From assembly GCF_000150275.1 (NCBI RefSeq), contig NW_002060956.1, positions 711,379-775,378 of the forward strand: a stretch of 64,000 bases of DNA. Reading direction: 5' to 3'. This document shows positions 38,536 to 52,267 of this stretch, piece by piece. Numbering within the stretch: the stretch's first letter is position 1; every line of letters begins with the position of its first letter. A program made the translations under genes and the position numbers. The notes beneath the pieces are model-generated. The model did no database searches. It was not told the DNA's origin and saw only the letters and a program-made list of their open reading frames with translations. The stretch is from Trichoplax adhaerens (taxonomy: Eukaryota; Placozoa; Uniplacotomia; Trichoplacea; Trichoplacidae).

Positions 38536-41500
38536 TGCTAGCTTGATAGCGTCTTGGATTTCACCAAATGAATCAATTCAATGCTACTAAATGATGAAGA
38601 AGTTATTAAAGTATCCATTTAATTTGATTTTAATTTCAGTATTATATTAAAAGATCAGTTGATAGTGTCAAAAGTTGTTCCATCTAGATGTCAATATATC
38701 ATCTCGATCATTTTGCCCGATTCCGACTAAAACAGATATTTAAAACAGACAACTTGAGTAGTAGGATGTATGGAATTTCTGTTTATGATAGGATTACACA
38801 AACAACAGGTTGTATTAAAATAATGAAAGTCTCAATTGCTAGTCAATATATTAATAAATCAGCAAAAGATAGACAATTTTCTGGAGGAAAAGTGTATAAC
38901 CTCGAACTTCCTTAGTGGACCACTAAAGAATGTATTGAAATACGATAAAATTTTTTAATAACTTTCTTCTCTATGATGCAAAAATAATCAATTTTATCAC
39001 TTTCTTCTTTTACAATCAATGTGAATGTTGATCAGGCTAGTAGCTTAAAATACGAACAATATCAGTGGACATAATAGCTGTAAAATACTAACAAAATTGA
39101 TGGCATTCACTCTTAAATTGAACTGCCAGTGTCATAAGCAATAAAGTGCATAATTTCGAGGTGATGCCAAGGTTTACAGTAAAGTATCTCAAAGATAATC
39201 TATCAAGATTTCCAATTCTTGATCAATTTCTTATTACTACATAGATCAGTTCTTCACCTAGAACTGTCTATATTTACATGACTACATTTACCTTTACTTC
39301 TATGGCTTGTACAAGTAAAGTTTTGTACAGTAGACTCAACTACTTCAGCATACGGGTAGATATTTCGTATACTTCACTGAAGCTGCTCTATTGCACGTTC
39401 TTAGAGTCTAATCTACAAACATAATTGTTTTAGAGGAGGCTGTACTATAAAGTAATTTAGTACTTACGACAAATAAAGACCAAAATTACAATTTTATTTT
39501 TAGCTTATTCGTCAGTCGAATCCAACGAGTCTTGTAAACCGAATTAATAATGAGCCATGTCTAATGGAAAGTAAAGAAATGGTTAAGGATTCGTCATCAA
39601 CTTTAAATTTCTGAATCGAAAGTTCTCTTAGTAGTTATTGCCGTGGATAATCCTCAGCAAAGAAGAGTAGATTAGTATACAAGCTTGGAAAGGATGCCTC
39701 AACTCTTTCTATTTGTTGTTCGTGTATATGCCAAAAATAAATAAGAGACATTCTACTCTACTTCCGTGAACAATAACTTATCGTTCAGTATAAAAGAAAT
39801 CATTAGCATCCAATAATATTTAGACAATGCCTTCCCATATTGAAATGTAAATTTTTTCGCTAGTCTCTCGGTCCAAAAGGGAACAATAACTTGTTTAATA
39901 CATTGAATAACGTTTATGGGAATGAAGGACGGCCAACGTATACTCGTACATCGGCATTAATTTGATTTTGTAAACCAAAATCATGATAATTGACATTAGG
40001 GAGTACTTCCCAGGGAAAAATCAAGCTTATAGCATGGGGTTTCTGACTGCTATAAAGCATGACATCAATTTTTATGAAGAAAATAGATGGATTTAAGGTA
40101 TACAGGTTGTCATTATGAGTTACATCACTATAGACAATGAATATTAAATATAATAAAATGGAATCCCTAGGTGTCCATCAGTAACAAAGATATTTTCCAA
40201 CAGCCTACTTAGAACAATTCTTTGACCATAATCGTGCAACATCCAATTAATAGCATATATTATTGACGGGTGGAAAACTATAATGAAAAATTAAAATAGT
40301 TTCAAGATAGTAATTCATAAAGTTTCAGGGGAAGATGAATCCACATCATTATAATATATTGAACCATTGAGCGATGTTGCGGCAAGTATTATAGAAAAAT
40401 GAATTAATTGATAATTATGCTAGTGATAGATCACTAGCAATCAGGATCATGATCAATATCAGATCAAGTTTCTTTCCCGAAATCGAAACACGATTTAATT
40501 ACTATTCTTGGTAAATTTCTTTATTATAAGAGCAAAGCACATTTAATCAAATGCTATTTGATGGCTATAATATAGTAGCAAATACTCTAACTTACAAATT
40601 GTAACAGAAATACCTAATCTTTTTCGGTTACAAACTATAGTCAATATATTAGAAATTACTAGACTTATTTATGCTAATGGAGAGAATACTTTACATTAGA
40701 TAGTAATCTTAATATAAGAATATCCATGTCTATTTACTCATCGACAAATAGCCATAGCAATTTTACGCTATCAAAGTCAATGACGGCGTAATAATATTTA
40801 AAATCGCTGCATAGGCTTTAACCGTTAGAGATCTGCATCTATACTGAAGGTAGCATGCATATGGTTTGCCTTTAGAAATACTACGTTCAGTTCTGTGTAG
40901 GTGACAAAGTAGGACTCTTATTGAACTCCTTGTATTATCTTTTTCATAAGATAAAGTTTTATTACAAAATACGAGCGAATACTTCTATATGGGAAGACCG
41001 AGTTATAAATATCATTCTTAATCAAAAATTAGTATCCGCTAATAGGTCTCTATGATCACCAGCATTTTGAATGTAAAAATAAGATTTATAGGTACTTCTG
41101 AGAGTAAAATTACTTTGTATCCATGAACAATTACTACGCTAATTTTCTAATACAAAAAATATAGCACTTGCAAATAGCATTTATATCGAAAAGCATAAAA
41201 TATAATTGATCGATTGCAATTTTTGCTCATTTGCACTACCAGAGTAAGATTCAAAACTATTGACCACCATTACCAGCTTAATATGATACATAAAATAAAA
41301 ACCATTCTGTCTTTTACCAGTTTTTAAAAATAATCTGCAAAATTGTTAACTACAAAATCAATATACTTATTTATAAACTTTAACTGAATGCACAATTAAC
41401 AATTAATTCTCCTCGCCGCGGCAGTATGCACATATATATGCTTATATTCTCCGTAATATTATCTTTAATACATACATATAAAAAATTCATCTACATTTAA

Positions 41501-41581
41501 TTTTGGCAGAAAATTTTAAAATATTAATGTTTAGGGCAGTAGACCGCTAATTTATATTTATCAATGTAAAATAAAATAGTT
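38536..41581. other. Intergenic between SHIP-like copies 2 and 3
   Basis: The region should hold the copy 2 promoter and the copy 3 3' UTR. The open frame at 38688-38915 on the plus strand is divergent from copy 2 and has no recognisable product. Minus-strand coding-like fragments at about 39540-40420 are listed separately. The rest shows nothing. Confidence 0.5.
39510..40420 (-). pseudogene. Unidentified coding-like fragments, possibly a decayed gene
   Basis: Three or four stretches read like protein on the minus strand. About 40340-40420 gives IILAATSLNGSIYYNDVDS. About 40170-40275 gives FHPSIIYAINWMLHDYGQRI. About 39945-40130 gives SLIFPWEVLPNVNYHDFG and DVRVYVGRPSFP after an acceptor at about 40128. 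About 39510-39720 gives SFPSLYTNLLFFAEDYPRQ, then a TAA, then a frame that continues as LLRELSIQKFKVDDESLTIS. Composition is unlike random AT-rich sequence, but donors are missing between fragments and an in-frame stop breaks the last one. I do not recognise the family. Confidence 0.35.
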
Positions 41582-44500
41582 TTATTTCAACGGTGGTCTG
41601 TATACCATAACCTTATGGATGTAACAGCGAGAAGTATTAACGTTATAACAGCAACTTGCATGGAGTTAAAATTCTATCGCCCTTGGATATTAGATCATGT
41701 AGCATTATCGAGTGATATAACCACTAATTCTGTAATAAATGAAGATAAAGTTAAGGCGCGTACACCAATTCAAAGTAAGAATTGCATTAAATACGATAGT
41801 AACTATAGTTAAAACTAGTGCCCAATAATAAACTTACTCGAGCTTGCCAATCTCTTCCCCATAGAGTGTCAAACTTGCTACATAGCTTTTGCTTTCATGT
41901 GTCATGAAAGTTGTTAATGGAACGTGACAAGCGCCTATACAGAAAATAAATCATCTAATTTAGGGAATATGTAGATTATCATTAAGAATTTTTATGAGGT
42001 ACATCTGTATGCAACCATATGGTGCTAGTACAAAATGTGCTATAAAGAGGTATACTTGTAGAGCACTAGGGAAATAACAAATAACCAAGACTTTATAATA
42101 TCGCAAAGCACATTATATAATAAAAGTATAAATACTAAAGTTAATTTGTATGCGTATATAAGATTATCGCTACGTACCCAAATATTCTCCATTATCACTT
42201 GTTTTTAAAGATACTAAAAGCGATTGGCGTTCAAGATATTCATCAAAAGGGTATTTTGCTTTCATCTAGATAGTAAAGGATAGCAACTAAATATTTCAAC
42301 TACAAGAAATGATGTTAGATAAACATTATAATAAAACCATTATCATCAATACCCTGTTAGGAAGATCAGAAGATTCCCACAGCGGACAAAGATGGATTTG
42401 ATTTGATGGGATTGATGAATGGGGTATTTGTGAAGTAATTGAATTTATTTGCCATCCTGAGGTATTAGGTGCGCTTTCTACGGGATCTGCATGCGAATAA
42501 AAGCGTTTCCGAATCGCAAGATTTACAATTAACAAAGTCCTTAACGAGAATTAGATGAAATAAAATCGTAGATATTGCATTATTTAACATATTTCAGAAA
42601 TGTGGTTTTTATAATCGATCAGATTATATTTACCTTCTAAACAGGACGAAACAAATTCTAAAGTGAAATGAGCAACATAGCGTTTAACTGAACGGATCTG
42701 TAAGTAAATAATATCTTATTTTAATATCATATACCGTACAATTGCACAGGATCTTACTAAAATGAATTAAAGTGAAAATATTTACTTAAAGATGAGACGT
42801 TAGTAAAAACAAATAATTAAGCTTTCAAAGTTATTAAAAGTAATAATTCGGTTGAATTGCTAATCAATCAAGATTTGACTTTAATTTTTGAAGTCAGATA
42901 AGCACGATAGTTAAAGTTTAATAGATTGATGATACTGAATATTGATGGGACGATAATCTCAGCAATGTAAGGCATTGAGGATCAGAACAATAGACGACGT
43001 ACCGCAGCATGAGCATTCAATATTGCAATATACGCGGGCATCTTATGCGGATTATAATTGAGCTTTTTCACTTAAACGTGCGAGTTTTATAGTCAAAATT
43101 AGTAGTTAAAACAATTTTAAAAAAGTATATATATACACATAGAAATTTTTTTGTGATAATTTGTAACCTAGCAAACGTTCCAAATTTTTATCCAGTATTT
43201 ACTAAAAATGCACATATTATTAATAACAATTACACACACAGTATGATAATAAGTTTCCGTAAACTTACTAATATCGACCAAACGGTTACTATTAACATCA
43301 GTTTGGTACAATCCAAAAACAGGCAAATGATCGCTTGTCAGTATATCATGAACGGATCCTACACAAATTTAAATTACGGATAATTATAGATGCTACGATA
43401 TCTGATTGATGCTGTTGCACAAGTAAGCGTATTTCGTCTTCTAGCTAAAGTAGAAATATTTATAATTCACTCAATCACTTAATTTTCTCATACAGAAAAT
43501 GTACGATGATAAGAATAGGCAAAATTAGCTTTATTGACTCCACTCAGTACCTTTATAGGTAGGTAGGAAAATCAAACAAGCTTGCATATCAGCATTTGTG
43601 AGAACAAAAGTAACAGTGACTTGATGCATCGTTTTATAACTATGACTAAATTATTCAAAATTCTTTGCTATAACAAAATCTAAGTGCTTTACTGCACGTA
43701 TATTGTGGTAGCAGTCTTCGGTAAGGTATTACAATTTGCCTGCATATGTAGTTCATGTATACGTACTAATTTTTACTATGGACTAAGAAAGAAACTGCAT
43801 CTAGTTTTGAGACAACTTTATAATGTCACGAAAGTACTAATAGCAAATCATACCGTATGATATACATTCCATAGCAAGACTTGGATACGACTTCCATAAG
43901 ATACGATCACACCAAGAAGGTGTATTAATTGCGTTCTAAAAATTATATCTAAGATTAGATGTAGACTATTTATAAACTGAAAAGAAAAGTAAAACATAAC
44001 ATTAAGTTAATCATGCTTACTCTGCCTCCTGGTCTCCTCTTGAAACAATCATATGCATCATCTTTACCAACCACTAAGCGATAAGTTGGGGGAAAATTCA
44101 GTTCTCTTTCACCTGCATAATCAGTTATTTAGTTAATAATAAATAATCGCATAATCATATCCGATATCAAAACAGGTAACATTAGGTGATCGTTAATATT
44201 GTAACGTCAGTTCAGGTACCAATTTTAATAGACGAAATCATTTATTGTATGTTTTATCCCACGACAACTTATCATCAAATTGAAATGTCTAATTTTGTGA
44301 TTAATCTAAAGCTATAGTCAGCTCGTGACATACGCCAATCAGTAAATACACTGCCATTCAACTTCTCTTGATGCAATTGGTCTACTTGAAATAATTTGGC
44401 AAAATTTCTACAGGAAATACCATTATTGGCTTCCTGAAATGATAAAAAGTTAAAAGCGCTACCTTAAGTTAACCTGTCGTAAGATATGCTAAAATTTTAA

Positions 44501-47500
44501 AGACAGTTTATCTAGTAGTGAATCAGTTTACAAATGAAAAAGGGTGCTGAATTAAATATAACTTTTCATGTTAATGAATTGCACAATATCAATCAACCAA
44601 TTGATTGATCACAGATGCAGGGAACAAAAATTTAAAGGCTTGAGATATTTCCACTAGAGCTGAAACAAATATAACTGTATTCTTAAAGGCTACTAAGGAA
44701 GGAAATTACCGGAACAGCCATCTCTAATCTATAATTCAAATCGCCAAACCAAAAGATATGATGAAACTGATGTGTAACGTCCGTTATATTTGGATTTAGG
44801 TCTCCCAAGCATAAATTACGGGCAATGGCTTGAACGTTATCTTGTCGCCTATAGAATGCCAAAACTTGTGTAACTTTACTTCAATTATAATAATAAAGCC
44901 TTACCATCGGTTAAATTAATGTAAAAGTAATCTCTAACATTTTATTACACATCAATTGAAGTTAGTGTCATGAGATTGATTTTTACCTTTTCTTTTCTTC
45001 AACTCTCGCAGCTAAATGACTATTGATGAAACAAAAATTTGTATCGTCTAATCGAAATGATACGGCTACACCGCCTTTATTACCTACAAATATAGATTTA
45101 AAATACTTTCAAAGATTAATTCTCGATTATTTACAGATTGGTGCTGAGTACATAGCAGTAAGGGATCTTAAACGCTATTTATACATCAGAAATGTCATTT
45201 GTAAATCGTTACTGAAATTTTACCGAGTGTGCCTCCTGCTCCAGTCCTAACTTGAGCGGATTTAACGTCAGTAATTCGGAAAGCAACTTCTGGCCGGCAT
45301 AATATTACAATCCTAATTCCCCATAAGCTATTCACTTGTACCTACGTAATTGATTAATTAATATCACGATATAAACTTCCTAAATCAATATTTATTATTA
45401 ATTAAATTAGTTAATTTAACTACTTAAATTAATTATATAAAATATTAGGATCAAAAGATCGTCCTACCATACTATAATCCAAATTAGTAATTTGATACAA
45501 TGAATTTTTCAATTTGTCAACCCACTCTGATTCGGGGATTGATGAACCCTCCTTTGTTTAAGATTAATAGTTGAGAAGGCTAACTTTAACGATAGATATA
45601 TGGATCGTGATATCTAATGCATATATCACCTAACTAATTACTGATAGGAGCCATTTAGATAGTTTTTACTTTATTACTATACATCGATAGTGTACAGTAT
45701 ATCTACCTGTGTACCGAAAGCATAGATATCAAATGCTATATCAGCTTTCTTGTTCAGTTTTATGCCTTGGCCGTGACACAGCGGCCATGATTGTATATCA
45801 TCTGGTGGACGTTTACCACCTATGATATGGCATTCATAAAATATCCATTAGTATCAATTACCGACTTAAAAATGTGCAAAATAGAATTTAGATCTGTTTG
45901 CAGATACCCATATTCCATGTACCAACAAAGATATTGATTTTATCGCTGTGTTTAGATGTATCTGGGTCTTTTAAACTCTCTACGCCAGAGAAAAACTGTT
46001 GCGCTGACTATTAACATAAACCAATACAAATGCAAAGCGTTATAATTTCAGAGGGTTAAGATTGCTGCTTTCTATAATTACTTGTGAGTTTATTTGCAGA
46101 ATCAAACTTACGCGCGCATCTGGAAATCGAAAAATATGCTGCCGGCTAAATTTGCCTTTACCGAAGATTAATTTCAATTTCTGAAAGTCTTCCGGATCTT
46201 TAATAACGCGATAAACTAGAAAATTGATTGATTTATTACTGAAAATCTTAACAGTTCATTCGCCAGCGAGAAGATTGACGTAGAAGCGATTGCATCATGA
46301 GAATCGTTAATTAGAATAGTATTACTTTCTGAGGGGAGGGTTTTAGAAATAACCGTTCCTTCTTCCGAACTAAGCAAAATTTCCAGTTGTCCTACAGACA
46401 GAATTTACGAAAAATTTCAATAACGTGATTGACTACAAAAATAAGTTATTTGGCAGCAAATATTTATGCACGTTAAATGTTACTAGCGTATAATCCAAAG
46501 GGATTAGTAATTGCAAAATTGTTAAAATGTAAATATCAAGAGTATAAAACATACTCTTGCTAAAATCTATTTTAATTGCGGCTTCGGTGGTTTTTCTCTT
46601 TTCGGATAGGACAATTACCTAAAATGGAAGTTCGATAGAGATACAATACATTAAGATCAATCACTAAGAACTGTCTTTTAGAAAGCACACTGATTATATT
46701 GTTGATAATAAATTAAACGACTACGCTGTCAATATTTGGATAAAATGTCAAGTTTAATGCTCCTTTGCATCTCACTTTGTAAGATCGATTCGGCAAACGA
46801 ACTTCCCGAGGTTCATCTGCATCCGGAGATTGTCTTGTAGCAGGATCATGATCATCATCTGAAGTCCTTGCTGGGTGAATATCGTCACTTTCGTTACTAG
46901 ATGTATGATCAGTTATCATTGCAGAATCTCCACTATTTGAACCAGATGATGAGGGATTATCAGCATCAACGTCAGCTTTCAGTAGTTTAAAGAACTAGGT
47001 TTGAAATTTAAAACAAATATTTTCATTTTCATCTTAAAGTATGTATGAGAAGAAACGGAACGGAGTGGTATGATTTAATGACAATTGCTTCTTTAAAGTG
47101 AATCTCTCTTCGATATCAGTGCGTCACTATTTCAGTCGGTTTATTGATTCATTATACATGTGCATTTTTACCAAGTACGGCGATAAATAAATTTAATATT
47201 CTTATTTTACCTGGTCATTAACGTTTTGTAATAATTGCCGGCAAGAAGACAACTTATTGACTACCGCATCAACAGTCAGTTCCATGGGTGAATCATCGTT
47301 ATCAGGTCGTATTCGATAAAGGAAGTCCAGTGAATCCGGAGCGGGCTAGATTGTATTGTGGAATATAGTATACAACAGTAAGTCATGGATTAATTTAAAA
47401 TTATAAAAATTACTCGAGTTTAAAGTAATCCTAACGAATCAATATGTAAAAAATATTATACTCTAGAATTTACACTACCAGCTCTCAATGGTATAAAAAT

Positions 47501-50500
47501 TCTTCCTAATTCACCTCGTCATGATTGCTACTTAAGATTAGCAACTCTATTAGCTTTTGAGCATAAAGTGTCTGTATTATACGCTTACAATAGCTACAGG
47601 GTCTAGCTTTATTCCATATGCTGTACATAAGTGTAAGCTACATAATTCTGCATAAAGTATTTATGGTTTTAATTGCAGCGCAAGTATACTGTATATGGCA
47701 TGCATCACTTGCAGCAGCATCCTTTCAATTTCATCATTGAAATTATACAGTAATTTATTGAATACTTATCGTAAATTTCACGAATTTAAGTAACCGTAAT
47801 ACAACAGATATACAAATATAAATATACGGATAGTTTCTTTATAATCCGTAGTAGAGTAGTACAGTATATTGATTATTATCTATAAATCTGTGATATTAAC
47901 CACTGTGACTAAATATGCAATATATTAGAAAGAATTAATTATTAATTATTAATCGATAAAATTTTTCTACAATAGACCGTTCTAAACGGATAATTACAAT
48001 TATCATATCTTTATAATAGTTCTCTATATATGAGATTGTAATTGCTACCTTACCTGCGCAATCCTAGTTGTAATCTGTGCCATAGTGTCCAAGTAACCAT
48101 TAAAGTGATCAATCTCGCTAGAAAATACGTATTATCATAAAATATTGGCTAACATATTTGTGATAATATATCATAAGAAAATGGTAATCTAAATTGCTAC
48201 CTGTTCAGTTGCTTTGACAACAAAGCTAATAGTTTTTCAAATTTCGTACAACGACCGCTGTTATTTGTTTTAATGTCATTTAAGTCGTCTAATACTTCTT
48301 TTTCAAAATAGGTTTGCATCAATTTGGTATGTTCATTAGAGTATCTATATCGAGATTAGGTTTAGCTTAGCGCATAATATCATTAACAAATAAGTTTCAT
48401 ACAATGTTATCTACAACAGTTCTATACATAGCTGATATATTGACTTTTATCGGACCTTGTAACAAATACGAAGATATGTTTTTTGATAGCACATAATTAA
48501 ATTAAGCTCACCCTAAGGAAGGTATACTCCTGTTAGCGATCTCTTTAAGTAATGTTTTTAAGCTGTTTTCATAATTTGATTCATCTTTAGAAATCAATGA
48601 AGGAAGAGTATATGAATCATAAACAATTTATTTTAATGTCAAAAAAGACAAGTGGATGATTTGCTACAACTAAAATATAGGCGTCGAGGAAATTGCTCGA
48701 AAATACGTGAAACTGCTAATGAAGTGTGAAAATCTTATTATTTTTAATCTCGCTGATCAAATTTGTGTATAACAATATAATACTGATATGAAATACGTGT
48801 ACTATTGCGGTACAATAGTCAACAACAATAACTGTTAATATCTTTACGGAAATCAGGTTGAGCGATAACTGGTAAGAGCAATATTAAGTATAGGGTATAT
48901 TGTAAAGTCGTGATGTTTATTTTAATTTATTGTACGCAATTAATAAATGCTATAACGTTTATTGGCTTAGAAGTAAAATAAGTATAGTAATAGAAATACC
49001 TTCTTCTGTTGGTGTTGGTGGAGAGACTGACTTAGTAAGGGGATGCGCTAAGCCTTGGTTAGGCTGCCTGAAATGCTTTACCAGTTCGTCCATACTGCTG
49101 AAAGTCTTTTCGGTAAATCCTTCACACTATTATAAACAAATAAACAGCTCATTTTTAGACATAAATCTCATATTGTTGCGATTAATTAGATGGCAGTGAT
49201 ATTAGTCACCTATTTTCTATTTTAACGGCCTTAATTACTTTGTACTGTAATATTTGATGCTAGTTGCTTTTAAAAATTAGGTGAACCTTCTGCAGTGCTA
49301 AATTTTATGTTAGGTAACTAATATTATATATAGCAAATATAACAGTAAGAAAATTCCAAAACAAAAGTAGGTGAAGTGTGTTATTCTTTATCCAAACACG
49401 CATGCATAAAGGTATTGCAGGGAAGTGAGTTCATGCATGCTTCATACTATTTTTACTAAATATTAAGCTATTACAACATGATTTAACTATCAGTTCTTTG
49501 GTACGGTAAATACATATAAAATTGATTGACATTTTTTATTAGCTGTTCCATTATGGCAATAAATAGTAAAATTTTAAGTTATCACTTACCACAAATCGGC
49601 CATGAAATACTTTTATCCTATGATGGAAGAATTTGTTGCGATATCTAAGAGTGTTATATATATATTAGAATAATGTCATTATTAAATTCATTTTCGAAGA
49701 ACAATAAATCGACACTAATTACACATGTAGTGAAAAGACCGAAAAAAATGAACTCCAATTCTTTAGCGGTATTCTATTTATGATACTGTAGATTTTTTTA
49801 CTAACATAGCTGTTAGATGTTATTTGGTATACTGTAACAGATTGATTGCTTAACATGATCCACAGATCGCCTTAAACGTTAATGAATATTACATTATTCA
49901 GATACAGATAACTGATATCGTAAATGTAAATCCCTTTTTCAATCATGGATTACTAAATGGTTCTAGTATTTTACATACTAAACTATCAACTCGGTACTAT
50001 TTTTTAACAATATATTGTAGTGCTTTCTTGGTATTATCTTTCTTCATACAATCTACATTACTGAAAGGTTAATTATAGCTTCTTTGACAGACAATGTAGA
50101 GGAGGACAAACATCGTAAATCAATGATAATTATAAATTTAACGACAATAGATAGCTATCGTACTAGATAAAGCAGTTAGTACGTCTATCGAGTAAATGGA
50201 GTGACTTGAAGTACCATTCTAATAGTTAGTCAATGATCACGAAAAGTAGTACAGTAGTAGTATATATGGGTAAATATAACATGTAACTGTAACAAGAATT
50301 ATATAGTATACTGTATTAGTGTATACAGTACGTAAACTAACTGCTTCATAAAAGACAATAATTTAGATAGTGTAGCTAAGGAGCAAGTCTGATTTAGACG
50401 TAAAATTACAACTATTTGACTGTTCCATGATTGGTTGTCACATCGAAAAGAAGGACGGAATCATATCGATAGGTATGCATTCCATATTGTCTATGCGTTT

Positions 50501-51268
50501 TTAAAGTGTGCTTACGATACAATTCCCAGCAGCTCATTTCCTATTGACTTAACTTATGATATGTTAGAGAGGATGAAACGGTATAAAGTAATCTAGTTAT
50601 TAGAGCCTTACATATGAACAACTTATCCAATCGATCCATTACCGCCAAAAATGTAGTGTAAATATAGTGAATTAATGATATCGGATATCCTGCAGCGACT
50701 TAGGATAGGTAAAGAGTATTGATTATCATCTATTAGTGCTCTTCTCCTGTAGCTAACAATCCAATTTGCAGTCATTTCTTTGAGTATCAGACTGATAGAT
50801 CTTTTTTAGTGTATTTACAAATACAGTCTTTAACTAGGGCCAGGAGATACTTAATAAGGTATACCTTTAGGTTTAAATTTATTCGATACACCAATACAGT
50901 GATTAATTGGTGTTATCCTGCAGATAATTTAAGACTTGACTTCGGAATCGAATCAATCGTATGATTGCTGTTGCGATTGCATGATTATATATCATATTAG
51001 GTCAGGAATTAACTCCTGATTTATAATTAGTTGTGCAAATTTTACATTTATCGTTCGTAGTATGATAGAGCAAGTTCATGTCTGATCATAACAGTCAGTT
51101 TTTTTAATAATAAAATCCATAAATACTGTACCTTATTGATAATGCGAATGTGCCCGGTACACGATGACTAGGTCTGATTAGGAAGGCACCATCTTGGTCT
51201 TCTAGTCTGAGTAGGTCTTCAGCCTGTTCATAGGAAACGTCAATGTAATAATTGGCTAAGTTCTCCAT
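41582..51268 (-). CDS. INPP5D-like: SHIP-like inositol polyphosphate 5-phosphatase, copy 3 (SH2, linker, catalytic, C2)
   Basis: Start ATG at 51268. Exons closing in phase: 51132-51268, 49590-49644, 49000-49126, 48512-48584, 48201-48344, 48054-48117, 47211-47345, 46725-46994, 46555-46618, 46326-46391, 46112-46215, 45908-46007, 45707-45819, 45468-45551, 45224-45341, 44987-45083, 44710-44848, 44334-44433, about 44021-44112, 43854-43935, 43290-43358. C2-region exons follow near 42636-42699, 42345-42500, 42181-42260 and 41845-41938, with a last exon at 41582-41597. The SH2 (about residues 1-100) has GAFLIRPSH and FFHHRIKVF. Catalytic motifs are intact: [42 protein letters not shown] and TSDHLPVFG. 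The C2 part matches SHIP proteins ([32 protein letters not shown]). It should convert PI(3,4,5)P3 to PI(3,4)P2 downstream of tyrosine kinases. This is the most complete and canonical copy. Confidence 0.92.
43290..46007 (-). other. Catalytic 5-phosphatase core of SHIP-like copy 3
   Basis: Ten exons carry, in order, the GTWNMG Asn, the GTQ-Glu, [10 protein letters not shown], the NSHLAA pair, the WFGDLNYR signature, [14 protein letters not shown] and TSDHLPV. All defining residues of type II inositol 5-phosphatases are present. Confidence 0.92.
49000..51268 (-). other. SH2 domain of SHIP-like copy 3, split over three exons
   Basis: Exon 1 gives [15 protein letters not shown] and FLIRPSH, exon 2 the HHRI strand, and exon 3 [18 protein letters not shown]. 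The FLIR Arg and the HHRI His, both phosphotyrosine contacts, are present. Introns fall at the same positions in the SH2 regions of copies 1 and 2. Confidence 0.88.
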
Positions 51269-52267
51269 GACTACTCAAAATGACCTCTACCTAATTTATA
51301 TGGACCAGAAGAAAGAAAACGAAATTAATAATAATTCGAAGTTACTGTAGCGTTGAATCAGGTAGCATAAAACGTGACTGGCAACGTTCACATATTAGTC
51401 GCATCCATAGTTCTAATGTGCGAATCAAGTGATATATTAAGAATTGCATTAAATTATGTAGTAATAATGTCGTGACTATCGATAATAATATGTAATTGAT
51501 CCGATTAATATTGGAGAAAATGCAATTTTTTCAACATGTAATGAAAGTTTAATTGGATCAGACTCGATTCATGCAATTAACCTTCAAGGTGTAGCAGCTC
51601 GGTGACTCTGAGCGCTACAAATGATGATAAAATAAAGGAAAACTTTACGATACGTAACATATATGTTACGGCCAAAACCCGAAGTCCGGCCAATACGCGT
51701 AATGATAACCTATATATGTATATTTAGGATTAGTTTGCTCAACATGTTCGAAATATCAACAGAGTGCAGAGTGTATTAGATAAGATCCTGGAAATACTTA
51801 AGTGTCAATGACCAGGAACATCGATTTACTATTAACGTTTGTAGAAATCAGGAGAATTGATTTCAACCAATTAATCGTCTTATCTACAATACTATTTTAC
51901 TGCCAATTGCTTGACCATTTTAAATTATTTACAAATTGAACATGAACTTGATTTATTCCGGTTGTACACGAGTATACTGCAAGTCGGGGTCTACTCTACT
52001 TAAGAGTTTCAATATTAGTATGATAGTCATCACAGGAAATGATCACTATTCTAATTTCAATGATACCATCTTGATAGCAAGCAATCAATCGATGCTGTAA
52101 TCTAATGAAATATTTTTGATGGGCTCTTTAACACCGCAATGCTGCATCCTCAGTACAAAACTATGGAATTATGACATCCAGGGCAATAACGATTCATGAA
52201 TAAGACGTTGCAGGCTTGATTAATGATTTGCTATGATTGCAACTAAACTTTGACAAATACTCACGCT
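51269..52267. other. Upstream of SHIP-like copy 3, no gene seen
   Basis: AT-rich sequence that should include the copy 3 promoter. Nothing else was recognised. Confidence 0.5.

Noticed and set aside
38688-38915. 75-codon plus-strand frame just upstream of SHIP-like copy 2
   Set aside because: No recognisable product and composition typical of AT-rich chance frames.
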